Source: Pseudomonas sp. SCB32 (lineage in GTDB: Bacteria > Pseudomonadota > Gammaproteobacteria > Pseudomonadales > Pseudomonadaceae). Taken from it: a DNA stretch of 64,000 bases. The stretch lies in contig NZ_CP045118.1 in NCBI RefSeq assembly GCF_009189165.1, positions 3,348,001 through 3,412,000 on the forward strand, written 5' to 3'. Of this stretch, positions 16,401 through 23,791 are shown piece after piece (position 1 is the first letter of the stretch; the number at the start of each line of letters is the position of its first letter). Below the pieces are notes generated by a model. The model did not search any database, was not told where the DNA came from, and saw only the letters and a program-made list of their open reading frames with translations. Both the position numbers and the translations under genes were made by a program.

Positions 16401-17183
16401 GCCGACATCCCTGAGATCGATGCTGTAGAGGTTGCTCTGGGCACCCAGGATGCCGGCCATCAGGTCGTTTATGCGAAAAGCACCGCAGACCATGCCGAAC
16501 AGCGCGGCGCGGCGCTCTTCGACCGAGGTGCTGGGCGCGTCCGGGTGGTACACCGGCATATAGAGGATCACACCGCTCTGCGCTTGCTGCTCGGTCTCCT
16601 GCCTGAGCTTTAGCGGCCCGGTGAGACTCGCCTCGCCGGTTTCCCGGGCGAGGTCGAGAGCCGCCCGGCGTACCGGCTCGGTCAGCATGTCAAAACCCAA
16701 GGTGCGGCGGTTGCGCCAGTCCATGGGGCTGCTGTACTGCACCACGATGTACTCGTCCCGCGGCTCCGGAGGGATAATGCGGAAATCGCGGCGGCCCTGC
16801 TCCCAGACTTCGCTGACGAACTCGTTGACTTCTCCGCGCTTCAGGTAGCGCGCCCACGCCAGCGCCTGGATGCCCGGATAGCGGTCCTGCAATTGCAACT
16901 GGTCAGTGGCCCGCGCCCATTCCTCGGCCGACACCGCGTTAGTGCCGACGATCAGGCCGGACATACCGCGCAGAACCATCTCGTAGGAGCGCATCCGGTT
17001 GCTGACGCGTTGGGCGATATCCTCGGCCTCAAGCTTGAAGCGCTGCTCGTACTCGGTACGGTTGCGCGCTTCCAGATCCAGCCACTGCCAGAGCACCAGC
17101 CCCCCGAAAACGAGCATCAGGGTAAGAGTTACCAGCAATGGCAGCAGGTACTGGCGCGATGGTGGGAATTGACGTCCGTCCAT
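13458..17183 (-). CDS. CHASE-domain hybrid sensor histidine kinase with three receivers
   Basis: A 1241-residue inner-membrane sensor. Order: membrane helix at about 12-34, periplasmic CHASE domain, second membrane helix (SLWTGLSAALLLSLLVGGYL), two PAS domains, HisKA with the phospho-acceptor His612 in ANMSHELRTPLNS, an ATPase domain (LLSNALKFT, DTGVGIPED, GGTGLGLAI), then three receivers: VLIVEDDVNFASV, LLLVEDVDVEREH and VLLVDDDVRNIYAL, each with an Asp in its acceptor strand. The third ends in the standard KPVSRQEL. The ATG at 17183 follows GGAG with good spacing and is preferred to a GTG at 17213. It is the first gene of a two-gene operon with the c-di-GMP protein. The ligand is unknown. 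Confidence 0.92.
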   Translation of the reverse strand: MDGRQFPPSRQYLLPLLVTLTLMLVFGGLVLWQWLDLEARNRTEYEQRFKLEAEDIAQRVSNRMRSYEMVLRGMSGLIVGTNAVSAEEWARATDQLQLQDRYPGIQALAWARYLKRGEVNEFVSEVWEQGRRDFRIIPPEPRDEYIVVQYSSPMDWRNRRTLGFDMLTEPVRRAALDLARETGEASLTGPLKLRQETEQQAQSGVILYMPVYHPDAPSTSVEERRAALFGMVCGAFRINDLMAGILGAQSNLYSIDLRDVGSSEPMLQVSDTGHQPRFHQVEELKLFGRTWALGVGSTAEYEAMQSNNRITFSLWTGLSAALLLSLLVGGYLYQRERSLQLSLSATAELTEREERFRLLLQHLPVATLTCGENGRIEMANARAGELFACEAESLVGQNLRRFVPSLVDLPQLLARQAPAALTEIEALQEDGERVAVAFSLSTFNHVNDQRYLLSLVDLQARKSAEERFRLVVEASPNAIVLVDASGRIAMVNRQTEQLFGYSRHDLLESSVEMLLPEALREAHVALRESFQRKPEQRRMGSNRELFGLHRDGRMIPMEVGLSPIRAGRELLVQAVIIDISERKAAEQRLRNQAEQLMLANRYKSEFLANMSHELRTPLNSILILSDQLRQNMAGNLTEKQTRHADIVHRAGSDLLQLINDVLDLAKVEAGRMQLKLEPLNVQDMLAELDGSLRPMAEIKGLRLSTHVQAGVPRVIHSDRVRMHQILRNLLSNALKFTDQGEVDLSVELDAAAAIDEREVLCFVVRDTGVGIPEDQHERIFQAFQQIDGSTSRRFGGTGLGLAITRQLVLALDGTITLESVPGQGSRFSVRLPVAVAASQPKADEPPAQPVRGGQGPAVLIVEDDVNFASVIAEEAQARGFSSVHCRSGKQAIELLQNERFAAVILDILLPDVSGWQIYRRLRSHSNHRATPVNIISCVPQPQDWNEEATRYLVKPIAREDLEQVFQDLDGGRPPAERKLLLVEDVDVEREHYREHLEQLGFKVVAIANGDGARKAYAENNFSALVIDLDLPDQDGFELLDSLHRERPLNGSRVVINTGVDVNQQNLQRLRRYSAVVVRKAGGDLKNLSSAVQGFLAGLHEPQTSPWSDPLEGGRVLLVDDDVRNIYALSALLDEAGMNVTAARDGLEAIDCFQREPFDLILMDMAMPNMDGYTATRILKQEHGCGIPIIALTAHAMKGDREKCITAGADDYLAKPVSRQELLDMLYRWLEQPGARHGAPAA

Positions 17184-17249
17184 GTAGTCTCCTGTCCTTT
17201 CCCTGACGGCCACGCCTCTGGGTATGTGCGAAAGAGGCTAAGGCGGGGC

Positions 17250-17645
17250 TCAATAAGGCCCTGCATCGCAGTCTAGACAGGATTGTGGGAAGTGGCGTTG
17301 AGCCAGTAGTCGAGCGACGAGCGGCAGGAACGAAAATGCTCTGCCTGGCGGTAATGCTGTTCGCGTAAGCATTTGAGCTGCTGCCAGGGCTCCCTGAGAA
17401 TTCGATGCCAGGCTTCTGGCATCGATTTTCTTATGTCCTTCCAACAGGAACTGCTCGACCTGGGCAAGCTCCTCGTAGCGCAAGTACACCTCAAATCTGA
17501 CCTGTCATTTGCTTACAACATCAGCGTGGATGGCAAGCAGATCTTCGCCGCCAGCGGGATCTGGCAGCGCAAGGGTAACGAGTTGTACTGGACCTACGCC
17601 TATAGAGTGCTGTGTCCTTCATTGCGGCGAGTGGCCGGTCGCTGA
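17250..17645. pseudogene. Probable coding remnants between the kinase and hyuB
   Basis: No intact gene. On the minus strand two frames each look protein-like for part of their length: LRYEELAQVEQFLLEGHKKI (about 17430-17490), then, shifted, a stretch ending LDYWLNATSHNPV at 17273. This suggests one decayed short gene with a frame break. On the plus strand a 70-codon frame from an internal ATG near 17430 contains NISVDGKQIFAASGIWQRKG. I cannot decide which strand was coding and recognise no family. Confidence 0.3.
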
Positions 17646-17660
17646 CCGGCCACGCTCCGT

Positions 17661-19352
17661 TCAGGCCCCGACGGCACCCGGGCGATACTGCGGATACTCC
17701 GCGAGTGCCTGTTCCCGGCTCAGATAGCCGGCGGCCACGTCAGCAGCGATGTCAGCCAGCGAGCGTTCCGATGCCGGCCCCCAGCCACCGCCATTGGCCG
17801 TCACCAGGCGCAGCAGGTCGCCCTTGAGCAGCGGCACGCGGTTGGCACGGCTGAAGCGCTTGCGGCTGCCATCGGCGCCCTGTACTTCGGCGTAGTTGCA
17901 GGTGCCCTCGGCACCGCCATCGATACCCCACGGCGGTGTCACCCCACGGCCGAAGAAGGTCGATATCCAGGCCTTGTCCGAGAGGATGCGGTAGTCCAGC
18001 ACGACGCCGCGTCCGCCACGCTGGCGCCCTGCCCCGCCGCCCTCTGGGTTGAAGGCGTAGCGTTCGACCAGTACGTCGTAGCAGCGCTCGGTGATCTCCA
18101 CCGGGATGTTGCTGGTTTCGCCATTACCGACGCAGAACTGGCCGCTTTGGCCGTCGGCGTCCTGAGCGGCGCCCCAACCACCCACCAGCGGCTGTACCAG
18201 GAGGTACTCCTCGCCGCTGTGGCGGTGTTGGCCGTTGAGCACCATGGAACACACCGAGCCCAGCTGGCCGGCAATCAAGCGGTCCGGCAGCAGCGGCGCC
18301 AGTGCCCGGCGGATCACGTCGGAGGCGACCACCATCGTCTCGAAATAGGCCGAGACCGGCGCCGGGCGCTGCGCCGTGCAGATGGTGCCGGGCGGGCAGA
18401 TCACCTCGATGGGACGGAAGCATCCGGCGTTGGCCGAAACACCCGGGCGCACCACGCCCATGAGCACTTCGCGCACCGCCGAGTGCAGGCCGGCCAGGGT
18501 GTTGTTGATCGGCCCCGGCGCCTGCAGGCTGGAGCCGCTGAAGTCGACCAGGAAGCGGCTGTCGCTGATCTCCACGCGCACCTTGACGTGGAACGGACCG
18601 TTGCCGAGGCCGTCCTCGTCGATCACGTCCTCGGCGTGGAAGACGCCCTTGGGCAGCGCCTTGAAGCTCTCCAGGGTCATTGCCTCGCCATGCTCCAGCA
18701 GGCGCTCGATGGCATCCAGCGTGGTGGCCTCGCCGTACTTGCCGACGATCGCCAGCAGACGCCGCTCGCCAACCCGCAGGGCGGCCGCGCAGGCGTGCAT
18801 GTCGCCGATGGTCATCTCCGGCAGGCGCACGTTGGCGGCGATCATGTCGACCAGCGCCTGGTTGATCCGGCCCTGGTCGTAGATACGGACGGTCGGGAAC
18901 TGCAGACCTTCCTGATAGATCTCGCTGGCGTCGGAGCTGAAACTGCCCGGGTCCTTGCCGCCAACCTCGGTCCAGTGCGCCTTGTTGGCGGTCCAGGCGA
19001 TCAGTCGATCGCCGTGGAATACCGGCATGATCATGGAGACGTCGGACAGGTGGGTACCGCCGCCGCCATAGGGGTCGTTGGTGATGAACATGTCGCCGGG
19101 GCGGATGTCCTGTGCCGGGAATTTATCCAGCACGCTGCGCACCGCGCCATCCAGGGTGCCGATGAAGCCGGGGATGCCGTTGCCCTGGGAGATCAGTTGG
19201 CCACCGGCGTCGGTCAGGCCGATGCCGTAGTCCAGGGCTTCATAGATGATCGGGCTCATGCTGGTGCGCTTGAGGGCGATGAACATTTCCTCGCCGATGG
19301 CCACCAGGGCGTTCTTGATGATCTCTCGGGTGAACGGGTTGGCGTGCGACAT
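17661..19352 (-). CDS. hyuB: Hydantoinase B / oxoprolinase family protein
   Basis: A 563-residue HyuB-family subunit, full length for the family. Typical blocks are EEMFIALKRTSMSPIIYEAL, the DPYGGGGTHLSD loop near residue 95, ANVRLPEMTIGDMHACAAAL, and the C-terminal FNPEGGGAGRQRGGRG and TANGGGWG. HyuA/HyuB pairs carry out ATP-dependent opening of hydantoins or 5-oxoproline, or act in acetone-carboxylase-like reactions; the substrate here cannot be told. Three consecutive ATGs start the frame, and AGGAGG is spaced correctly for the third (19352). The hyuA partner just upstream is broken, so HyuB is probably an orphan unless another HyuA is encoded elsewhere. Confidence 0.88.
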   Translation of the reverse strand: MSHANPFTREIIKNALVAIGEEMFIALKRTSMSPIIYEALDYGIGLTDAGGQLISQGNGIPGFIGTLDGAVRSVLDKFPAQDIRPGDMFITNDPYGGGGTHLSDVSMIMPVFHGDRLIAWTANKAHWTEVGGKDPGSFSSDASEIYQEGLQFPTVRIYDQGRINQALVDMIAANVRLPEMTIGDMHACAAALRVGERRLLAIVGKYGEATTLDAIERLLEHGEAMTLESFKALPKGVFHAEDVIDEDGLGNGPFHVKVRVEISDSRFLVDFSGSSLQAPGPINNTLAGLHSAVREVLMGVVRPGVSANAGCFRPIEVICPPGTICTAQRPAPVSAYFETMVVASDVIRRALAPLLPDRLIAGQLGSVCSMVLNGQHRHSGEEYLLVQPLVGGWGAAQDADGQSGQFCVGNGETSNIPVEITERCYDVLVERYAFNPEGGGAGRQRGGRGVVLDYRILSDKAWISTFFGRGVTPPWGIDGGAEGTCNYAEVQGADGSRKRFSRANRVPLLKGDLLRLVTANGGGWGPASERSLADIAADVAAGYLSREQALAEYPQYRPGAVGA

Positions 19353-19354
19353 CA

Positions 19355-20553
19355 TCATGCCTCCTGTGCCTGAATATGAATGTGAAGGCCACCGTAGGCG
19401 TCGACCTCGACGCTGTCGCCCGGGCGCACCACGCTGGTGGTGGTGGCTTCCTCGATGATGGCCGGACCCGCGAAGCGCATGCCAGCCAGCAGCGCCTCGC
19501 GCTGATAGATCGGCGTCGACAGCGCCTGGCCGGGCTCGAACTCGACCAGGCGCTCGCCGTCGCGATGGGCGACTTGGGCACCTCGGCGAATGCCACCAAG
19601 TGCAGGTTGACCACCTCCACCGCGCCGTCCAGGCGGAAGGTGTAGTTCTGCCGATGGCGCTCGTGGAAGGTCTCCAGCACTTCGTCCAGGTTTCGGCTTT
19701 GCAGGGGGATCTTCACCGTGTGCTCCTGGCCCAGGTAGCGGGCGTCCAGTTGCCACTCGAAGCGAAGGCTCTGGCGAGCCAGGCCGTCGCCGGCGAACTC
19801 GGCCTCGGCGCTTTCCTGCAGCGCCTGGAAGGCCTGTTCCAGCTCGGCCAGGACGGCTTCGTCGAGCACCTGCAGGTGGGTCTGGATGTAGTCGCGGCGG
19901 ACATCGAGCATGAGCATGCCCCAGGCGGAGAACACCCCGGCAAACGGCGGGATGATCACCTTCGGAATACCCAGTTCGGCAGCCAGCGCGGTAGCGTGCA
20001 ATGCACCGCCGCCGCCGAAGGCCATCAGGGCGAAGTCGCGCGGGTCGTAGCCACGATTCACCGAGATCAGCTTGAGCGCGTTGACCATGTTGGCGTTGGC
20101 GATCTGCAGCACGCCGTGGGCCATCAGCCCGGCGGAAACCCCGAGGCGCTCGCCCAGTTCGGCGAAGGCCCGCTCCACGCCGTCGAGGTCCGGCTCGATC
20201 TCGCCATTGGCGAAGCGCCGCGGGTTGATGCGCCCGGTGAACAGGTTGGCGTCGGTGGTGGTCGGCGCCCGCCCGCCGCGCCCGTAGGCCACCGGACCGG
20301 GCGTGGAACCGGCGCTCTGCGGGCCGACCCGCAGGCTGCCGGCGGCGTCGACCCAGGCGACGCTGCCGCCGCCGTTGCCGATTTCGACGATGTCGACCAC
20401 CGGGGTCATGATCGGGTAGCCGGAACTGGTCGGGGTCTTCTCGATCACATAGTCGTTGCTGATCTCGACACTGCCTTCGTGGATCAGCGAGCACTTGGCG
20501 GTGGTGCCACCGATGTCCAGCGCCAGCAGCTCGGTCTCGCCTTTCACACTCAT
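19355..20553 (-). pseudogene. hyuA: Truncated, frameshifted hydantoinase A (hyuA)
   Basis: The 5' portion (MSVKGETELLALDIGGTTAK) enters directly at the phosphate-binding motif that normally lies near residue 280 of about 690-residue HyuA proteins, so the whole N-terminal domain is missing. The frame is good through VVNLHLVAFAEVPKSP and then breaks near 19567-19570. The true C-terminus (RDGERLVEFEPGQAL to GGLHIHIQAQEA, stop at 19355) is one base out of register. Adding one C to the CCC run here would restore SPHRDGER, so a single-base loss or a sequencing error explains the shift; it cannot explain the missing 280 residues. No ribosome site precedes the ATG. The stop lies 2 bp before hyuB. Confidence 0.82.
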
Positions 20554-20851
20554 GGGCGAAATCGAGCGGACGCCGCGCCTCCCACCCTGTCGAATCGACC
20601 AGCCCCTCCCGCTCCACTTTTGACATTAAGAATTATTTACAACTACCATCGCGTCCCATGCTGATGACGATGCAAGGCTGCCCCATAGGCGCCGCCCACG
20701 GGTTGCATCGTCAGGGCCCCGGCCCAGCCGGTTGGCCGATCCAAGAACAAGAGAAAGTCCATGAAATTCCTCCCCCTGATCGCAGGTTGCGCCGCTCTGC
20801 CGGCCCATTCCCTTCTCCAATCCCCTGCCCTGCGCCGAAGCCTCGCTCGTC
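20554..20851. other. Gap between hyuA and the desaturase; possible 32-codon leader
   Basis: No family-like remnant of the missing HyuA N-terminus is visible here. A tiny frame at 20761-20859 (MKFLPLIAGCAALPAHS...) looks like a signal sequence and ends in a TGA that overlaps the downstream ATGGGTGA. It could be a translationally coupled leader or chance. Confidence 0.3.
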
Positions 20852-21889
20852 ATGGGTGATCTTGCGTTTCTCCTTGGCCACCTGACCGAGCTGGTGATCG
20901 ATCCTGTCGTCCATCGCTTCGCCGGTCTTTTCGACCTGAATGGACGCGTCGGTGCGCTGTTCATCTTCCTCTCCTACGCCGTCGCCTATGGCCTGTTCCG
21001 CTTCAGAAAGTATCGCGGGCTGACAGAGGCATGGTCGTTCTGGCAGTTCCTGGGTGGCAACCGGGTGCATTTCCATCCTTCGGCGTTGCTGGATTACCGC
21101 TACTACTTCGTGCGGGGCATCCTGCATGCGGCGGTGCTGGTGCCGATCATCGGCCTGGTCGATCCCTATATCCTGAGCTCCGGCGACTACATCGCCTTCT
21201 TCACCAGGCTGTGGGGCGCGCGCCCGCAGGTAGGTGAAAACCTCGGCCTGTCGCTGCTCTATGGGCTGGGCGTGTTCCTGGTGAGCGACTTCAAGAATTA
21301 CTGGGTCCACCGCGCCTTCCATTCACGCTGGCTGTGGGCGTTCCACAAGGTGCATCACTCGGCGTCGGTGCTGGTGCCAGTCACGGCCAGCCGCGTTCAC
21401 TTCGTGGAGAAGCTCGCCGGGAAGCTGGCCGGGGTCGTCGCCCTGGGGGCCTATGCCGGGGTTTTCTGGTACGCCTGCGGCGGGGAGGTCAGCCGTTACA
21501 CGCTGTTCGGCGTGACCTACCTGATCTTCATCTTCAATGCGCTGGCGGTGAACCTGCGGCACAGCCATGTGTGGCTGTCCTTCGGGCCGGTGGTCGAGCA
21601 CGTGCTGAACAGCCCGGCCCAGCACCAGATCCACCACAGCGATGCGCCCCGGCACTTCAACAGGAATTTCGCGATCAACCTGTCGCTGTGGGACTGGATG
21701 TTCGGCACGCTCTACGTCACCAGCCGGACGCCGGAACGCATCCAGTTCGGCGCCGGGGAGCGGGACGATGACCGTTACCTGACGGTCTACAGCCTGATCG
21801 TCACGCCCTTCGTGGAAACGGTCCGCAAGATTCGCAAGGCACGCAGCGCGCAGACGATTGGGAGCGGCGCGTCCCCAAGCGCTTCGTAG
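20852..21889 (+). CDS. Sterol desaturase / fatty acid hydroxylase family membrane protein
   Basis: A 345-residue integral membrane di-iron oxygenase of the fatty-acid-hydroxylase superfamily. The histidine cluster is present: NYWVHRAFHS, WAFHKVHHSAS, NLRHSHVW and HQIHHSDAPRHFNRNFA. The last two segments with LSLWDWMFGTLYV match the bacterial sterol-desaturase-like subgroup. Several hydrophobic helices span the N-terminal half. The likely reaction is hydroxylation or desaturation of a lipid; bacterial substrates are mostly unknown. It starts at the ATG overlapping a 32-codon leader frame and is followed by a good terminator, so it is a single unit. Confidence 0.87.
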   Translation: MGDLAFLLGHLTELVIDPVVHRFAGLFDLNGRVGALFIFLSYAVAYGLFRFRKYRGLTEAWSFWQFLGGNRVHFHPSALLDYRYYFVRGILHAAVLVPIIGLVDPYILSSGDYIAFFTRLWGARPQVGENLGLSLLYGLGVFLVSDFKNYWVHRAFHSRWLWAFHKVHHSASVLVPVTASRVHFVEKLAGKLAGVVALGAYAGVFWYACGGEVSRYTLFGVTYLIFIFNALAVNLRHSHVWLSFGPVVEHVLNSPAQHQIHHSDAPRHFNRNFAINLSLWDWMFGTLYVTSRTPERIQFGAGERDDDRYLTVYSLIVTPFVETVRKIRKARSAQTIGSGASPSAS

Positions 21890-21912
21890 CCGGTGACGCG
21901 GGCGGGTCAGCC

Positions 21913-21941
21913 AAGGGAAGCCTGAAGCGGCTTCCCTTTTC
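21913..21941 (+). terminator. Terminator after the desaturase gene
   Basis: AAGGGAAGCC (21913-21922) and GGCTTCCCTT (21929-21938) form a 10-bp stem followed by TTTC. Confidence 0.8.
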
Positions 21942-22040
21942 ATTTGCGGCAGGGAAATTGTCGGGTGCAGCAAGATTGTTCAAGCCAGCGAGCGCCCGGT
22001 TCTGCCACGCTGTCAGTACGAAAGACTGCAAAGAATCGCC

Positions 22041-22739
22041 ATGTCCCAGACCACGCTTTACTCCCGCGCCTTCCTCAAGGGCGCCATCGACATCACGCCG
22101 CTGTCCCTGGCGGTGCTGCCCTGGGGGCTGCTCGCCGGCTCGCTGGCCATCGACGCCGGGCTCTCGCCGCTGCAGGGCCAGGGGCTGTCCGCCATCGTCT
22201 TCGCTGGCGCGGCGCAGCTGGTGGCCATTGGCATGCTCAAGGGTGGCGCCGGGTTCTTCTCGATCATGATCACCACCCTGCTGCTGACCTCCCAGCACCT
22301 GCTCTACGGAATGACCATGCGCCCAGTGATCTCCGGCCTGCCCGGCCGCTGGCGCGCGGGGCTTGGCTTTCTGCTCACCGACGAATTCTTCGCCCTCACC
22401 AGCGGCCACGACCGCGAGACCTTTAACCGCTGGTACGCCCTGGGCGTGGGCCTGACCTTCTACATTGCCTGGAACCTCTTCACCCTCGCCGGCGTGCTGC
22501 TGGGCAGCAGCATTCCGGGGCTGGAGCACCTGGGCCTGGACTTCTCCATCGCCGCCACCTTCGTCGCGCTGATCGCGCCGGTGGTAAAGAACGTGCCGAC
22601 CGTGGTCTGCGTCGCTGTTTCGCTGTTCTGTTCGGTGCTGTTCAGTTACTGGCAATTGGGTTCGGCGCTGGTGCTGTCGGGGCTGGCGGGGATGTTCGCC
22701 GGTTTCGTCTGCCAGAAGTTCTCGGGGGTGCGCGCATGA
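22041..22739 (+). CDS. azlC: AzlC family branched-chain amino acid exporter, large subunit
   Basis: A 232-residue inner-membrane protein with several hydrophobic segments. Typical AzlC features are PLSLAVLPWGLLAGSLAIDAG near the N-terminus, FAGAAQLVAIGML, SQHLLYGMTMRP, and LLTDEFFALT in the middle. AzlC pairs with the small AzlD to export branched-chain amino acids or analogues. The stop overlaps the azlD start by four bases (ATGA), which supports a coupled operon. The ATG at 22041 has AAAGACTGCAAAGAA upstream, a weak ribosome site. Confidence 0.88.
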   Translation: MSQTTLYSRAFLKGAIDITPLSLAVLPWGLLAGSLAIDAGLSPLQGQGLSAIVFAGAAQLVAIGMLKGGAGFFSIMITTLLLTSQHLLYGMTMRPVISGLPGRWRAGLGFLLTDEFFALTSGHDRETFNRWYALGVGLTFYIAWNLFTLAGVLLGSSIPGLEHLGLDFSIAATFVALIAPVVKNVPTVVCVAVSLFCSVLFSYWQLGSALVLSGLAGMFAGFVCQKFSGVRA

Positions 22740-23050
22740 TGGTCTGGGCAGTGATCGTCGGCATGGGCCTGATCGTGTTCTTCAACCGCTACGTGTTCCT
22801 GGAACCGCGCCTGCCGATCCGCCTGAGCAGCAACGTGCGACAGTTCCTCGGCTTCGCCGTGCCGGGGATGCTCACCGCGATCTGCGGGCCGATCGTGTTC
22901 CTCCCGGAGCACCAGTTGAATCTGAGGCCGGACAATCCCTACCTGCTTGGCGCCATCGTCGCCGTGGCGCTGGTGCTGTGGACGCGCAATGTGCTGATCA
23001 GCGTGCTGCTGAGCATGGGGGCGTTCTATCTGTTGCGGTGGTGGCTGTAG
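22736..23050 (+). CDS. azlD: AzlD family exporter, small subunit
   Basis: 104 residues and about four hydrophobic helices. The family pattern is present: MGLIVFFNRYVFLEPRLPI, RQFLGFAVPGMLTAICGPIV, and a C-terminal VALVLWTRNVLISVLLSMG. It overlaps azlC by four bases and should form the two-part exporter with it. After the stop, an inverted repeat with GCTCATTT and AAATGAGC arms (23073-23096) may end the operon. Confidence 0.87.
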   Translation: MMVWAVIVGMGLIVFFNRYVFLEPRLPIRLSSNVRQFLGFAVPGMLTAICGPIVFLPEHQLNLRPDNPYLLGAIVAVALVLWTRNVLISVLLSMGAFYLLRWWL

Positions 23051-23170
23051 GGGATGACTGAGGACAGGCTCATTTTCCCGACAGGCAAATGAGCTTATCC
23101 TCCGGCCCTCTCGGCGATATCCCGGCCCTCGGAGGATCGCTGCGAGACTCAGACCCGCCAAGGACTCGAC

Positions 23171-23719
23171 ATGCTTATCGGACGAATCGGATTTCTCCTC
23201 TTCATCGCCAACTTCCTGGTCATCTCGTTGGTCTGGCTGGTCCCGGAGAGTGATAGCGCTGCGTTGCTTTTCAGTGCAGGAGCTCAACTGCTTTCGTCAA
23301 CCTGCAGCGGCAGCGGTGGCTACTGGTTGGACGATCGCCGGGCGTTATCCCTCGCACTGGGCATCCCGCTCTCAGCGGTTGGAGTCCTGTACCTGCTGGC
23401 CTTTGGCACATACACCAGTGAAGCGCTGAAGAGGAAGCGAAACGGCGCCAGCGTCATGACCGCCTGCTGGATGGCGGCAACCGCGTGCGTCCTTTTGAGC
23501 TTCTCATTCTTCCCTTGCAATGAGTTCTACGACGACTTCGCTGAAGCAGCTGGCCTATCCGCGAATCGCACGGGCCACGCACTGAGAAATCTCCTCGCTG
23601 GCAGCTGGCCCATATTCAACGCCTTTTATGCATGCCTGTTCTGCGCTATTTCCTGGACCATCGCGCTGGGATTGAAACTGCTGATCAGAACGCCTGGGAA
23701 TCGCTTGAGCGGGCAATAA
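23171..23719 (+). CDS. Hypothetical inner-membrane protein
   Basis: 182 residues with four probable membrane helices: IGFLLFIANFLVISLVWLV, LALGIPLSAVGVLYLLAFG, VMTACWMAATACVLLSFSFF and a last one near IFNAFYACLFCAISWTIALG. A basic loop (EALKRKRN) lies between helices 2 and 3. I recognise no family. It stands between azlD and the MocR gene on the same strand, with more than 100 bp before it. Base composition is slightly less GC-rich than its neighbours. Confidence 0.6.
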   Translation: MLIGRIGFLLFIANFLVISLVWLVPESDSAALLFSAGAQLLSSTCSGSGGYWLDDRRALSLALGIPLSAVGVLYLLAFGTYTSEALKRKRNGASVMTACWMAATACVLLSFSFFPCNEFYDDFAEAAGLSANRTGHALRNLLAGSWPIFNAFYACLFCAISWTIALGLKLLIRTPGNRLSGQ

Positions 23720-23791
23720 CCCTCCCCCAATCCCGCTCACCAAGGCACAATCCGCCCCTCTCGTCTGGCTATCGCGCAAGGCACATCCCGA

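Noticed and set aside
19240..19354. Continuation of the hyuA frame past the frameshift into hyuB
   Set aside because: The Arg/Ser-rich extension is out-of-frame reading of hyuA and hyuB; the true HyuA C-terminus lies in the neighbouring frame.
20761..20859. 32-codon signal-peptide-like leader before the desaturase
   Set aside because: Too short to support as a gene; its stop overlaps the next ATG, so it is only mentioned as a possible leader.
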